This document shows, one piece after another, positions 1 to 13,518 of a stretch of DNA of 64,000 nt. Source of the stretch: Platynereis dumerilii (taxonomy: Eukaryota > Annelida > Polychaeta > Phyllodocida > Nereididae); assembly GCA_026936325.1 (NCBI GenBank), contig JAPTHN010000011.1, forward strand, positions 37,606,629 through 37,670,628, in the 5' to 3' direction. Every line of letters begins with the position of its first letter. Position 1 is the first letter of the stretch. A program made the translations under genes and the position numbers. The notes under the pieces are model-generated. The model saw nothing but the letters and a program-made list of their open reading frames with translations, was not told where the DNA came from and made no database searches.

Positions 1-2335
1 GGAGAGTTGCTGTGTAAACTCTCTCATGGCCTGGAGTATTGCACTCCTCGCAGTTTCTCATTCTGCGTCATGGTCTCGGTGGATGGAGCATCATGGAGGT
101 GGGGCTTTATGTCCTGTATTCATGCACTTGATAAACTTTTTAGGACCAGAAGCAGCAATGAGGTGGTAGATGTTTTGAAACTGTCCATTGTCCAACATAG
201 GCCTAGGTGAACTGGCAACCGCTGGATTCAAACCTTAGACTCTTGATAGGCTAAGTCCACCAAGATCATCACAGGTGGGATTTTTCCTTGCCTTAGCATA
301 GAACTCTTCAGCTAAACGTCGCATACGATTGACAGAATGGAGTTCCCAAGGGTTGTGCAAACCAGCAGTATTAACCATTAGGATGATGGCGAACATAGCA
401 ATCGGGATTTACAATAGAGCATGCATTACAATTTCATTGTGTTTACGTAATGCACTGAAGTGTTCCTTGAGATCATATCCCCATCTTTGTCATGTTATTC
501 TTTTTGACTTGTATGGGGTGTGTGAGGTCCGCCATATGCTTGCAATGCCTAATTGTCCGGAGTCGCACCACTTGCCACAGAGGTCACCAGTTTGCTGATG
601 ACAAATTGACATTTAATGTGAAGTATAGGGCTTGTGACATCATTGATGTCCTTTGACATTGAGAGCATCCCGATAAGGAGTGCGTGTGAGCGCCATAGTG
701 GGTATACATATACACCATTGGCTGTGCTACTTCCAAGAAGTTCTGGGTTTCACATGTTTTGCAGAAGGAACATTTTCTCTTGTCACGTTTCAGAAGTGGC
801 AAAATTCAGAAAATTAAGGCAGTATTTACATTTTAATAAGGTAGCTTTATTATCACTTGCAAATTAAAGGGACTTCATGCAAAGATTACAGAGATACTCA
901 AAAAATTACGCTCCTCATTTGCATAGCACTCCCAGAGACCTGAAATCGTGTCTCTCCATTCATCGCGTACTAATTTTACAAATTTCCTTAAATCTCGTCA
1001 TAATGCTTCATTTCAAACATGCAGTGGCACTAGTTACATCTGCTCACATCTATTTTACTCGTTCTAATTACTTTGTGATATAAATTTGAATACTGTCATT
1101 GGAATATATATCGAGACAATTTGAATATGCTTCTCACAACAATAAAGATTAACTCTGAAATGATATAATTGATATGGACTAAACGTCAAATGACTAGAGT
1201 AACAAACTTGGCCTAATATAAACATAAGGGGAGAGAATGACGGTCACATACATCACAGCTGATTAATATATGGCAAAGAGGCTGAACAGAATTGCCTAAA
1301 AATGGCCACCTAATTATCAAGCATTAGTTAAATTGTAAAGTATGGCATCCATAATTAGAGACTAGAACAATAAATAGATCTTCAGTCAAGAGTTGCACTG
1401 TACTAGAATATCTAAATGTAAGTTGAATGGCAATGTGTTTAAAACTTCATGACCAGATTCATGAAACATACAAAGTGCTGAAGAGAGCTGAACTCTGAAG
1501 GACAGCTGAATGCACCTGGAGTACAAAGCTTTTAAATATTTACAGGAATACTCTCCCTATATACACACAGTGTGATTACACTTGAAGTGACATTTCACAA
1601 GGTTTCTAACAAGTTTCAAGCTTTCATAGACAGGGGATCACTTATAAATATGCAAAGGCAACAGGATAGTACATGAAAATTATGGGATACGGCATAAATC
1701 CAAATTATACATAATAGCAAATGCACTAAGTGTTGGTATGCAGCACACCCAGCTCAGTAATGACCTACTGGGCTATCAATTATGGCACCAGACAGTAACA
1801 ATTCCATTCGTTTTTCTATTCACTTTTCCCACCGTTTTGATCCACTCTGCAATTCAACATCGTTCAGTTGAAATCTGCCAAATCACCAACTTGATTTTAT
1901 ACTTTAAATAATTTAACTGTACAATAACAAACACAATATAATATATAATAATAACAAGATAAAGCTGACATATACTACAGCCTGTGCAGCTAAAATAAAT
2001 ATATACTTTTGTAAGTCAACAAAACAGGTACATTTATACAATGTCAAATTTTAAATTAGCTCTACCAAGTACAACAGAACTACACTGTACTTCAGAATAA
2101 GCCATGCTCACATGATACTTAAGATCTACGCCTGTAAGTTACCTTGACATTGGGGACTAATCAAGAATGGCTTCTGTAAAGGAATCACATTTGTTTGGAT
2201 TTCTGTCATCCTGGGATCACTTTTGGCAATGTGCACCATGCGTAACATTAATAAAGTCTATATCAGAATAAATACATTCAACTGTTAATAAAATACTTCT
2301 GAACCAATAGTCCTCTCAATGGCTCCAAACGACCT
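1..2335 (-). other. EML 3' UTR and downstream flank
   Basis: No coding exon recognised. The part nearest 2335 should be 3' UTR. AT-rich. A SINE-like copy occupies about 90-265. The small ORFs have no recognisable domain. Confidence 0.5.
90..265 (-). mobile_element. tRNA-derived SINE copy (diverged)
   Basis: On the minus strand a B-box-like GGTTTGAATCC precedes text that also occurs in the copies near 16.2 kb and 63.6 kb (plus-strand tgtattcatgcacttg). No clear target duplication found. Confidence 0.55.
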
Positions 2336-2461
2336 TTAGATGACCTCCCACTGCATGATGGCCGTGTCCTTGCCTCCGGTCGAGAGCAGCCGACTGTCGT
2401 CATGTAAGAAGCTGACATTGGTTACATGACTACTGTGCCCTCCATAGATGTGTGGGGTCGA
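2336..2461 (-). CDS. EML: EML last coding exon 21 with stop (residues 888-928)
   Basis: Encodes STPHIYGGHSSHVTNVSFLH and LLSTGGKDTAIMQWEVI, then TAA at 2338-2336. The ending MQW.VI matches EML1. A 3' UTR follows toward lower coordinates; a minus-strand AATAAA at about 851-846 is one possible poly(A) signal. Confidence 0.96.
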   Translation of the reverse strand, partial: STPHIYGGHSSHVTNVSFLHDDSRLLSTGGKDTAIMQWEVI

Positions 2462-5400
2462 CTGAAATTATGAAAATCACATTAAGCCCATATGGAAATG
2501 TCCTTCACACATGACAACTTAAAAGTTTATGTATCTCTCAACAACTGTCTACATAATTGAGAGATGATACGACTGAACATCTGTGCACTCAATACTATAC
2601 CACCACAAAACAAGTCAATTAGTCTCTTCAATTATGTTCAAGTCTGAATATATATATTTTTTCTGATGAAAAAAAGGGAATTAATGATCACAACACCCTC
2701 TGGGGAAACTGCCAGCTGAGTTGACCTCACCGACTTGCTAACCATGACTCATAATCATAGTGCACATTTCATTTCAGGGTTATTCAAACTCCGCACAAGA
2801 TCATGCTGCATTAGCACATTATACTGTTTTCCTTTCTTTTTCCTTTCATGAAGAACAAACAAGATGATTTTTACATGCTTTTTTCTCCAAACAAACACTG
2901 TAGAGTAGGTCTATTCAAGGTCTATTCTGACAAAACCTCGAGGCCAGTAAGCCAGACGGACTCACAAGCAGATATTTGCAAAGGGACACTGTGCATAACT
3001 AATGAATGAATCGCCATCATTCAACCTTATAAGTATACATACTGCATCACGTAGCTAAGTACTGGGATACAGAGGTGATTCCCACAAGCTGTCCATGGTA
3101 TTCAATGTCATGCCTGACTAGCACTCATTACACCTCATTAGGCATGAGGAAGTCAATTCGCCACATGAAATACCAGCATTAATGAATTAGTCTGAGGTGG
3201 AAAATTAACAGGGGCAAATTAATTAGTGAGATGGTTGTCATTGACAGACCAATCAACTTTTCCAAGAAAGATCCTTTGTTTTCACATTCCTCATCAGTGT
3301 TTAATGTAACACAATTTTTTTCCTTTTTTTTTTGCGATTCCACGTTCAATGTTACTCATGGATGCTCTCATGTCAGTTGTCATGTACACTTTTCACAGAT
3401 GACTGGATCCTGTCTAATCTCCTTCACCACCAGGACACACATAGCCTGTTGCTAAAGCCCTAACCACAAAAATGTTATTTTTTTTGTTTCTTCCTGTCCT
3501 GAATATACTCAGCCTGGACACATACAGAACTGAGTTACACAGAATCAATATTATGCTCAAGATTATTCATAGAATTCATAGCATGATCACTTCTAGGCTA
3601 TTTGGTGTCGTTTCGGAAATATATACAGCTCGGAGACTACAACAAACGGACAGAGAAAAATATGTGGCATCCCATGCATGGATTCTAGTGCAGATTCTTG
3701 AGTACACATTATCCTCATCCCTTATTTGTGCAACAGCATCACCTCAACACAACACATTATATTACACCCAATATTGAACATATAGCTCTACACAGGACAC
3801 TGTCATGAGACAAGAACAGAATGCCTGCAATTCCTCACCTTAGGCTGGCAGCAAGGGTAGGCATACAAGTTGACCTTGCCAAAGTCGTCTCCGCTGGCAA
3901 CGAGGGCCTTGCCCTTGGACCTGCTACAGGCGTTCACGTCTGTGCCGTCCGCTCCTTCTGGCCAGATACCTGAAAGAACAAGAAGCAATATTTAATACAA
4001 TGCCATTATAGCAATTACAAGACACTACAGTTATAGCTGTGACCTGGACATGAAAATTAACGGTACAAAATACATACACTGAATATATAGCATATAGCAC
4101 ACATATTGAACTACCAGACTCAGTAGGGAATTGGACGGTAAACTAGGGTTGTGGCTGGTTGGGAATTTTGGAGGCCTGACAGATTGCCCTGCCAGATTCG
4201 GGTCAGATTGGCTTTTTGTGCTCTAAAATGGTCTTAGCTCAGCTCAGCACGATTCTTTTGGTTACAGCAGCAGGAGACTGTGACTCAGTGAGAGCTAGAC
4301 ACTAATAAAACACCTCTAGTGTACTGCACTGTTGCAGCCTATAGAACCACACTTTTGTCACAGCTTCTATATATGTGGATGATTCTACAAATAGGTTTTT
4401 AAATTCAATCAGTACAAAATTGACTGACACAAATGCTTCACAATGTCAAATACATTTTTGTACTAACTATATATATGGTCATAATGATAAACAATCATGG
4501 TTCATAGAATTCCCTTCAATATAGAATGGCACAACTATTTTCACTTTACAGTTAATCCTACCATTATAGCAACAATGTCTATAATAGCAAATTCAGGATG
4601 CTAGATTTGGATTCGAACTGATACCGATATCAATATCATACAGTTCCATGTTAGGATATCAAGCCTGCTAGCAGAGAATGTGGCACACAGGGGAAATGGC
4701 AGTCATGAATTCATAGCCATTTGTTTATCTGGAAGCGCACTGTTGCAGATGCAGCCTTTTGTTGCGCAAAAAATTCAGACAATTTCAAGCAACCTGCTGC
4801 ATCGTATCATCAGCAACACGAAATGCGGTATAGAAATATGATCTGTCCAGACCGGACCAAGAAGAGGGAAACAGAACCTCCATTGGATACCATCCAAGGG
4901 CAAATCTACTCGCCAAGGGTACAGCCTTCCGAAGAGCACATATCCCAGTAATAATCTTAGCATATCTGAATGTAAAAGCTAGATTATTGAGGCAGATTAG
5001 GCCTTAATGGCATAGCAAGATTGCTGGAAGGAGATTGCTTAGGGCTTATTTAACAGAATATAGGGTCTGATCGTCAAGGGCAAGGCTCTATTAGACTCTA
5101 GCTGGACCATTACCCTCTCACCAAGAGCAGGGAGGGAGGCCATGGCCATTGATTTTTGCAGGAAAAACACAACTGCCGCTGCTCTGCAACATGCTTGTTT
5201 GTTGCAATCTTAGCAAGTGCTTATTCCTCCTTGGTCCTTGACATTCACGGTCTGCAACGTATACAGGACCCAACACGATTCCTGCAAATCACAGTTTTGC
5301 ATTAATAAGACAAGACTTGAATAACTGGATCAATGTCCCATGGTGACTTTGGTCAATTCAATAATCTTGGTATATGGATCAATAAATATCTGATTATGAA

Positions 5401-8400
5401 CTAATGAAGCCATGCAGTAAATTATTGGCATTTGTAGCTGACATTTCTTAAATGACAGATGGCTAATCCCCTTTGAGGGTAGGGACCTTGGAATAGATTG
5501 GTATCTTTTTAGTTAAGAAGATCACGGCTAAAGGACGTCCTATTGATTCCGTTACGCCATGACAACAGAAGGAAGTTACGTCACGACCAAATAAGGCAAG
5601 GATTGCCGAGCAAAACGCCAAAAGGAGCAAGGATGCTGAGAAAAGCATCTCAAACGGTTGGCCCTGGAAAAGACAAGAGAAGGATGATTTGGACTGACAG
5701 TTGAGGGCGAGGATGTTACAGTGCAGAGAGAGGAAGGGAGAGAGGGGGGAGGACAGGTAGCTGCAGCAGCCTCAGCTGGCCTGGAGAGAGAGTGATGCTG
5801 GTGATCAAAGCTGGTTGCTGCAGCTGCAAGGGATGCGGATGATAGCAGGATGGCAGGAGGCTGACGGCTGGTGATGCTGAGGCATTCACTCAATAAAACC
5901 GCACCCTTGTCCTCTTGCCAGCTGCAGGGTGTGGGGAAGGGGAGGGGGATAGCTGTAAAAGCTCATATTATATTGTACTAGACACATGGCACATTCACCT
6001 GTACATAGCTACATATGGTCTTATCATATATCTGTTCAGGCTACTCTGATTAATATTCTGCTATCAAAACAGTATCATATATCACATTTATTCTGATTAC
6101 TTCACCATTATCATGTTGAGGAAATCAATATCTTTCCTCGAATTATATAAATGCCTCAAACAAGTAACAGTCTACCAGTTTATTGAATAGACCTCACAGG
6201 CACAACCATTGCCAGCCACTCAATACAGACCAGTTAGGTAGAATTACACGACACTATTGAACAACACTCCTGAATAGGGCACCACACACAGCATGGGCCA
6301 TTTGTAACACTGCCAAGTTCATTTAGAGGCAATAGTGCTCCAGCAGTCCAATAAGCTGAAGAGCTTCACAAGACTTGATTTAAATCAAATGCAGACCATT
6401 TTATTCTTGTTCACATCACATATATCAGGGTTCCCACTCTTTTGTCAAGTTCAAATTCAAGGTTTTTTCCAGGTTTTTCAAGGCTGCCAAAACCATTTTT
6501 CAAGGCCTAAATCTGCAATTCTTTCCAACTGATTTTGCGCCCCGGACAGTCGTCAAAGTCCACAATTTGTTGGACCGTTTCAATTTTGGCAAGAGAAACC
6601 CAAATTCCAGACTTTTTCCAGGTTTTTGGAGGAAATATCACATTTTCCAGGTTTTTCCAGGCCGGGAAAAGCACAACCCTAAATTCCAGGTTTTCAAGGT
6701 TTTCCAGGTTGAGTGGGAACCCTGATATATCCAATCCACTTCAAAGGGCAAAATAAAAGTATACATCCATATCACAGAGACAGACCTTTGACTGAAGTCA
6801 TAAGGGAGGCCTACATACATTTGATGGGACTAAATATCCTTTGAAGCCACTGGCCTTGCTCCAAATTATTGACGGCTTACCAAAGCCCCTCGCACTTCAA
6901 AGTCAAAGCAGTGAGGTCAAAACACAAGATTAGGCTTGCAGAATTGCAGAAATATACCACACCTGCACAATCCATGGAATCACTCCACACAGAGAAAGTC
7001 ATTTGCCATTTAGACTTCTCATAAGCTAATTCTTTAACCATTGTCTCTGACCCATTTTTGTGTAGACTGCGATACTGTGTGCCAGTGCCACTGGCTCTTT
7101 TCAACACAAAAGAACCAGCTTCCAACTGAGCATTTAATTCCATGAATTGAAACTAAATCATTCCCCGTCACACTTAATTGCGATTAGATGGCTTCTTGGA
7201 AAGTTCTTGGAACAAGTCATTCGATTGTTGCCATGGCGATTGCAACTATTGACCAAGTATTTATAATAATTCAACTTGTCAAGTTTGACTATGGCTACCA
7301 TTACATTTGAATCAAATAAATCTATTCACTCAAGACATATATATATATATGAATATCAAATGATGAACGATAGAATCAGAACAGCTTTATTGATTAAATT
7401 GCTTGGCGAACACAACTGTACAGTGGTCATAATAAGCGCTGTGGTGTTTTTCACATCTCATGGAATTCAGTTGAGAATTTTGTGCTGCAAACATTGAGTT
7501 TTAATACCTGAAATTTCTTAATGAACCAAGATCATTCTTAATCCATTTACTTTTGCAACAATCATCAGAGTTGTCACATCCAATCCGAATGAGGAAATAA
7601 AAGGAAACATGGATCAACTTTCCATTTCTGTTCACAAAAGGAATCATAAAATGGCAATACAAGGAATAAGGAAGCATCAAGGACTTTATTGCTTGCCAGA
7701 TTTCTAAGCAGTTTGGCTCTATTCTTGCAAGAAGCCTCATCACAGCAGCAGAATAGCAAGGTTCTCCATATATTGAAATATTTCAGTCACAACAGCAATT
7801 TGAAAATTAATCAAGGAATTTAATCAACATGCTTTTACACAGCTGCTCGCTGATTCCTTTGTGACTGGTTTGCTGTTAGCTTCAATTTTAGAATAGGAAA
7901 CACAGCAGTGTAAAAGATGAATAGTACATTTAGATGGTTTATCCCAATATCCCTCCAGAAAAGCCACCATTAGCGGGGTGCAACCCACTGGGGTAAATGT
8001 GGCTTGTGCTAGTTAATCGCCATTTGCATGGAATCAATTTCCAAGCAAAAAACCTTTCAACATAATTCACTTCAGTAGGTCTACAGCAGCAGCGCAGCTG
8101 TCATTGCATGCAAGCCAATACAGGAATTTTCATTTTGCTTCGTTTTCCGTCAGCCAACATTACAACTGACACTTCAAACCAATCATCTCAGTCATCTTTT
8201 TAGGTTTCGTTATTAGACACTTCAGCTTGGCATTTTAATACTGCATTGCAACACTGAACAATGTACCTCGTAGTATTTGGGCCGGGAGCTCAGTGGAAGC
8301 GCACTGGCTTATTAACGTATCAGACTTGGGTGGTTTGATTCCAGCTTGGGCAACCTGTGTTAGATGGATGTTTCATCCTGTGCCAAGAGTACACCTCATT

Positions 8401-11400
8401 ACCCATTACCGTCCCAGCCTGTCCCATTAAGCCTAGCCAGTGCATAAATACAGCATGTAAAGCCCTATCACCCACCTCAGAGTAATTGTAACACTGCTAT
8501 CTTCATTTGCTTTAAGCCAGGTTCTCACATCCAGAGCCCAGTTGGTGGTAATGTGCCCAGTGGGACCATTTGCAACGTGAGAATGAGGCTTTATTGTTGA
8601 CAGTTTGGAAGAGAAAATGACAACACAGGCACTGGAACAATATCAACTGCCTTATCAACACAAATCTCTGTGTACACAACAACTGAACGCTCCCAACAGA
8701 TCAAGGTCAATGAGGGAATTCATATGACTGTCAGAGAATAATACTTTTCCAGACAGCAACACCATGGGTTATCACAATATCACAATATTCTGTGGAAATG
8801 AATGTTACTGATGGTCACATGTGTAGAAAGCTTTATACCAGTTCCAAAACCAACAGCGGAATAACAAACAGAATCTAGAACAGAATATGGAACTCAATGA
8901 CCTTGGCACAGAGATATTGAACTCCAGATTTTTAAATCCCATATATATATACTGTAGGGATGAGTGCTTCAACTGCTTCAAAACAATATAGCTCTGAGCC
9001 TCCTAGATAATTTCCCTGTCTAATAGAAGCCAGAAACAATGGAGGCTGTCACGAATAAGTGGTGGTGAAGCCATTTATGATGCATCTTGCATAATAATGA
9101 AATGTGATAGTGGGACCATACCATTATCTTCTTCAACACCAGCTACACAATGGGTAGTCCGACAAAATCTGACTCAAAACGAAGTTTTGAGTCAGATAAC
9201 TTTGCCTTGACAGATTCCTGCATTGATGCGACACAAACTTTGTCGCATCCAAAACAGCCTATATTTAGCCTTTTCCCGAAAGGATTGGCACATTTTGCCA
9301 CATAATTTCCGGGAAAAACATATTTGAGGCCTACCTGGACCATTTTGGGGAAGTGGGACCTTCTGGGAAAGCCACAAATTACTTGCAAACTTGGGAATCG
9401 GCAACTTGCATCAAGTTCCCATGTTGACAGAAGACATTTTGTGCCTAATCACTGAGGGGGATGCATTGGGAATTCATACGCAAATAGTTCCCTAAAGTCT
9501 CTGCTGCATACCATCTAGCAACAGTTTTCTGGCCAGGAATCACTTCACTGCTGTAATCAGCTGGTATAATATTTGATTTTGGCCTGCATACAACCTTATT
9601 ATTCACTGATATTTTTGAATGTTGGATCAGCTGATGTGTGGATGAATACATAATTTATGGTAGTGATACGGTCCGCCATCTTGGAAATTAAAATCAGCAA
9701 ATTTTCAGTGGGGAAAATGTTTACTCCTTGGATTATTTGGATATGACAGTACTATTGAATGGTCAGGATTTGGCAGGTAAATGTTTAAGATCGTTTCTGA
9801 GCTATTTTGCAGTTCCTACAATTGTTTGATACTTTGTGACAGCCACTAGAATTCAGTTCACATGTTTGTTGGGCCAAAAATGGCGGCAACCAGCAAGCAT
9901 TTCACTGCATGATAGATTTTCAGGGCATGACAGTCCAAGGGCATGATTGAAATTGACAAAATATATCCTTGACAATGATTCTATATCATTGGCACCATTG
10001 GCAATCACTTAGATAATTTGAGGTTGCCAGTTAATTCTAGACATGTGCTTTGTTGATACAAAATTATGTTGCTCTATTTCTGATGATCTTAAAAGGTTGA
10101 ACAACCAGCTGCTGAGGGCGGGGCATAGCTTTGGACACGCCGTCCAATGAGATCTGGGTGAAAGTGTCAGTGAACTGATGTGAACAAGTGTTGCAACGCA
10201 TCAATGCAGAAAAGTCTCAATGCAATGTGTTCTATCTCAAGATTGGCCTATGGCCAATCTTGGTTAAGATAGAATTTTTTGATCTACACAATGGGTACAT
10301 TCGTTTCGCTGCTCCAAAGTGCTCTTGGAGTGGAGTACTTCACTCCAGACCATTCGTTTTGCATTTCCGGGAGTAGATTAGAGCAGTTTGGAGTAGATAG
10401 GAAGTGCTCCAAGAAATTGGGATATCCCATGACGTATGATTGTTTACATAAATAAATGGCACTTTAGAAGCTGTGATTTGGTTGCTGATTGCATTTTTTT
10501 GATGTGCATTGCTGTAATTCAATTGACTCGATTACGGCAATCAATTGAAAATGCCACATGTCGTCTTGAATTGCCATTGGCAAGGGAATCCTCACAGGAA
10601 GGGAACCCCCAAATAGTGACGTTCCTAAGTACTCCTTTTCATTCGATTTGGACCCACCTTGGAGTAGTTCACTCCAGGAGTAGAAACGTCACTTCCTGGA
10701 GTAGATACGTAACTTCCGGAGTAGTTAGAGTAGATCGAATCGAATGTACCCTATATGCATTTATGCACAGAGCAATCAGTCTTAATTGGTGGGGATTAGG
10801 CCTCCTCCAGCCATTAATTGTAGGCTACAAATTAAGAGAACTAAATATTATGGCTAAATTGGACAACCAGGATTCACAGGAGTATTAAAATTGCACTGAA
10901 GATAATGCTCTCTCAAGAGTTTTGAATATCAATTCTTCAGTGAATTATTGTGCCCAAATTTGTTTATCGTCAGTCACACTTATTTGCGAGTTCACTCGCA
11001 TTTGTGGGCGAACCAGGGTAAATAAGGGGTGGTCAGAAATTTTGGATCGTTTGTGAGAGACAAGGGAGCACTTTTTAAAGTTTCTTTTTCATGCAATTAA
11101 TGAAGAATTGGCTAACTTGAGGCGTCTTGCTTCCTCTAGTGTCTTTTGTGTCTTGTTTAATTACAATTTAAGTTTTTAGTTTCAATGAAATCACGGCAAA
11201 ACAGGAAATGGAAATATTGTTGTTATTGTTTTACTGCCCTCTGATTGGCCGAAACAGGTTCGATATCTTTATGATAGTTTTCGGACTTTTCTATTAGGGC
11301 TAGAATTAGAATTTTAGGCTCTTTGGAATCCTGGTGTCTTAATCTTTATGATTTCGTTTTTTCATGAAGATATCTCAATTCATTGCTGAGAATTCGTTGA

Positions 11401-13443
11401 AAATGCATAGGCCTATATATTTTTCCCCAGGATGCAATGAGAAGTACAGCAGTCCCTTTACCATGTCAGGCAATTCAGAATAGCAATCAAGACTTCACCA
11501 ATTAGCCAATTTGCCATTCACACCTTGAGTTAGTATGTTTCAATTAACACCTTCTTGAAGGCCATTGTAAAAGTGAACTTTCTCATAGCAATTTTATTTA
11601 TTTATTTTTTTCAAATATATTTTAAAAGGGTAACCAGTTCAGCATAACTGTTTTTCAACTGGGCCCTTTACAAGTTTAAGTTCAATAATAAATTCCAAAT
11701 AATAAACAAGCATAAAAAACATACCAGTAATAACACAGATAAAAAGAGTTAAAAACAGTTAAAAAACTAATATTTTGATATAATTATACATCACAGTGCC
11801 TTCTTCAAACAATAGAGATAATCTAACAGCTAAAAGAATCATAAACGAGCCACATTCTTTATATAATGTTTCAAAAGTTTTTTGAATTCCTCCAGCTTAA
11901 CACATTGTTTCAAATAGCTTGGTAAATCATTCCATGACTTTGCTCCTCTGTACAAAAACATCTTTTTATGAAATTCGTTTTCTGGGAGGGGTAAATAAAG
12001 ATCCATTTCATGTTTTCTAGTTTTCCTTTCTTTAATTTCGATGCCATTTTTGGGGGGAGGCAATCCACTCAATTACTAGTGGTTGGTCCTTGACAAAATG
12101 TTATGAATATGTGGATACAGTAACAGTTAGAGTAACAGCTACTAGCCCATCAACAGCACAACACAAGTCAAGTCAGCCGGGGTATACCAGCACAACACAA
12201 GTCAAGTCAGCAGAAAAGTTCTTGTATTTTATAACTCAATTTTAGAAGAACATTATTGCCCTTGCATTGCAGTCTCATTGTGTTGAGTGCAGGCTGTCTG
12301 CAGCATTTTTGGAATCAAATTCCAGGATTTTTTAGGCTTTTCTTGGCCCAAATTTTCCCAAAATCAAGACCAATCTTCCAGAGAATGCAGATTACTTTTT
12401 TTCTGATAGTAAAAATGTATCTGCGACCTGACTGTCACAAGAAATCACAAAATATTCAGCTGTGTTTCTTTTTTTTTTATTAGTATGAAGCAGATTCCAG
12501 GCCTTTTGTGGTAAATGCAATTTTTTCAAGGCTTTTCAAGGACTGGCAGACACCCAGTAGTTACAGTCAGCGAAGTGCAAGTGATTACTTCAAACTGCTT
12601 GTGTTACTGTGATGTCATTGCATATTCAATAGGTCAATAATGAATCATTTGGTGCCTTCTACAGTTTTAATCAATCGAGTAACTGAATTATTGCCAATAT
12701 TGCTTCACAAGACTGTGGCATTTTTGAAGATGCATAAAGAAATATATATTCCTACAGACGACTCCTAAATACATTTAACTTACCATTTTAGATTTATAGA
12801 AAATTCACCCTGTACTAGGAGTTCCTACTTCGATATATATCTGAAGATTGAGGGATGCGACGAAGAATTGTTTCAGCAAAGCGAAAACTATTTTGTGGAG
12901 AGCTTCCGAACCTGGGTCCCAACAATTGGTAGCCCAAGGCTCTACCAGCCGGGCTAGCCCCCTCCCTTATATTCAAGAATTGTGTAATTGGGTGATGGCC
13001 GCTTGGCCATGATATGAAAAAAACTAGGACCCAGAAATTTGGCTGGGGACCCACTTTTTCACACCTCACTGAGTCCCCAGGACTCACTTTTTGAGCACCC
13101 CAATAGAAACCCTGGTGTTGATGCTGGTCTATTGTTTGGAAAAGGTGTGAAGTTCAAACTTGAATTGGATGACACAGTTGTTTTAATTAGTCAGTCAGTA
13201 AATACTTAAACCGATAATATAATAATGTATAGCTATCCCAAACATCCCCCCTCCGACTACAGCTCACATATTTATCTATGTCTATCTATTTATCTATCTT
13301 TTGATCTGTCTATCAGTCTATCTATCTTGCTAGCTATCTATCCATCTTGCTAGCTGTCTATCTATCTATGTATCTATCTAGCTATCTGACCATTCCAGCT
13401 ATCTATCTATCTATGTATCTATCTAGCTATCTGACCATTCCAG

Positions 13444-13518
<75 letters not shown>

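Noticed and set aside
5576-5893. 105-codon minus-strand ORF rich in Ser/Ala/Pro
   Set aside because: Reading of a GA-rich low-complexity intron segment; no splice sites that fit EML phase and no recognisable family.
10436-10888. 150-codon plus-strand ORF
   Set aside because: Lies mostly within an inverted-repeat element and runs into flanking sequence; no domain.
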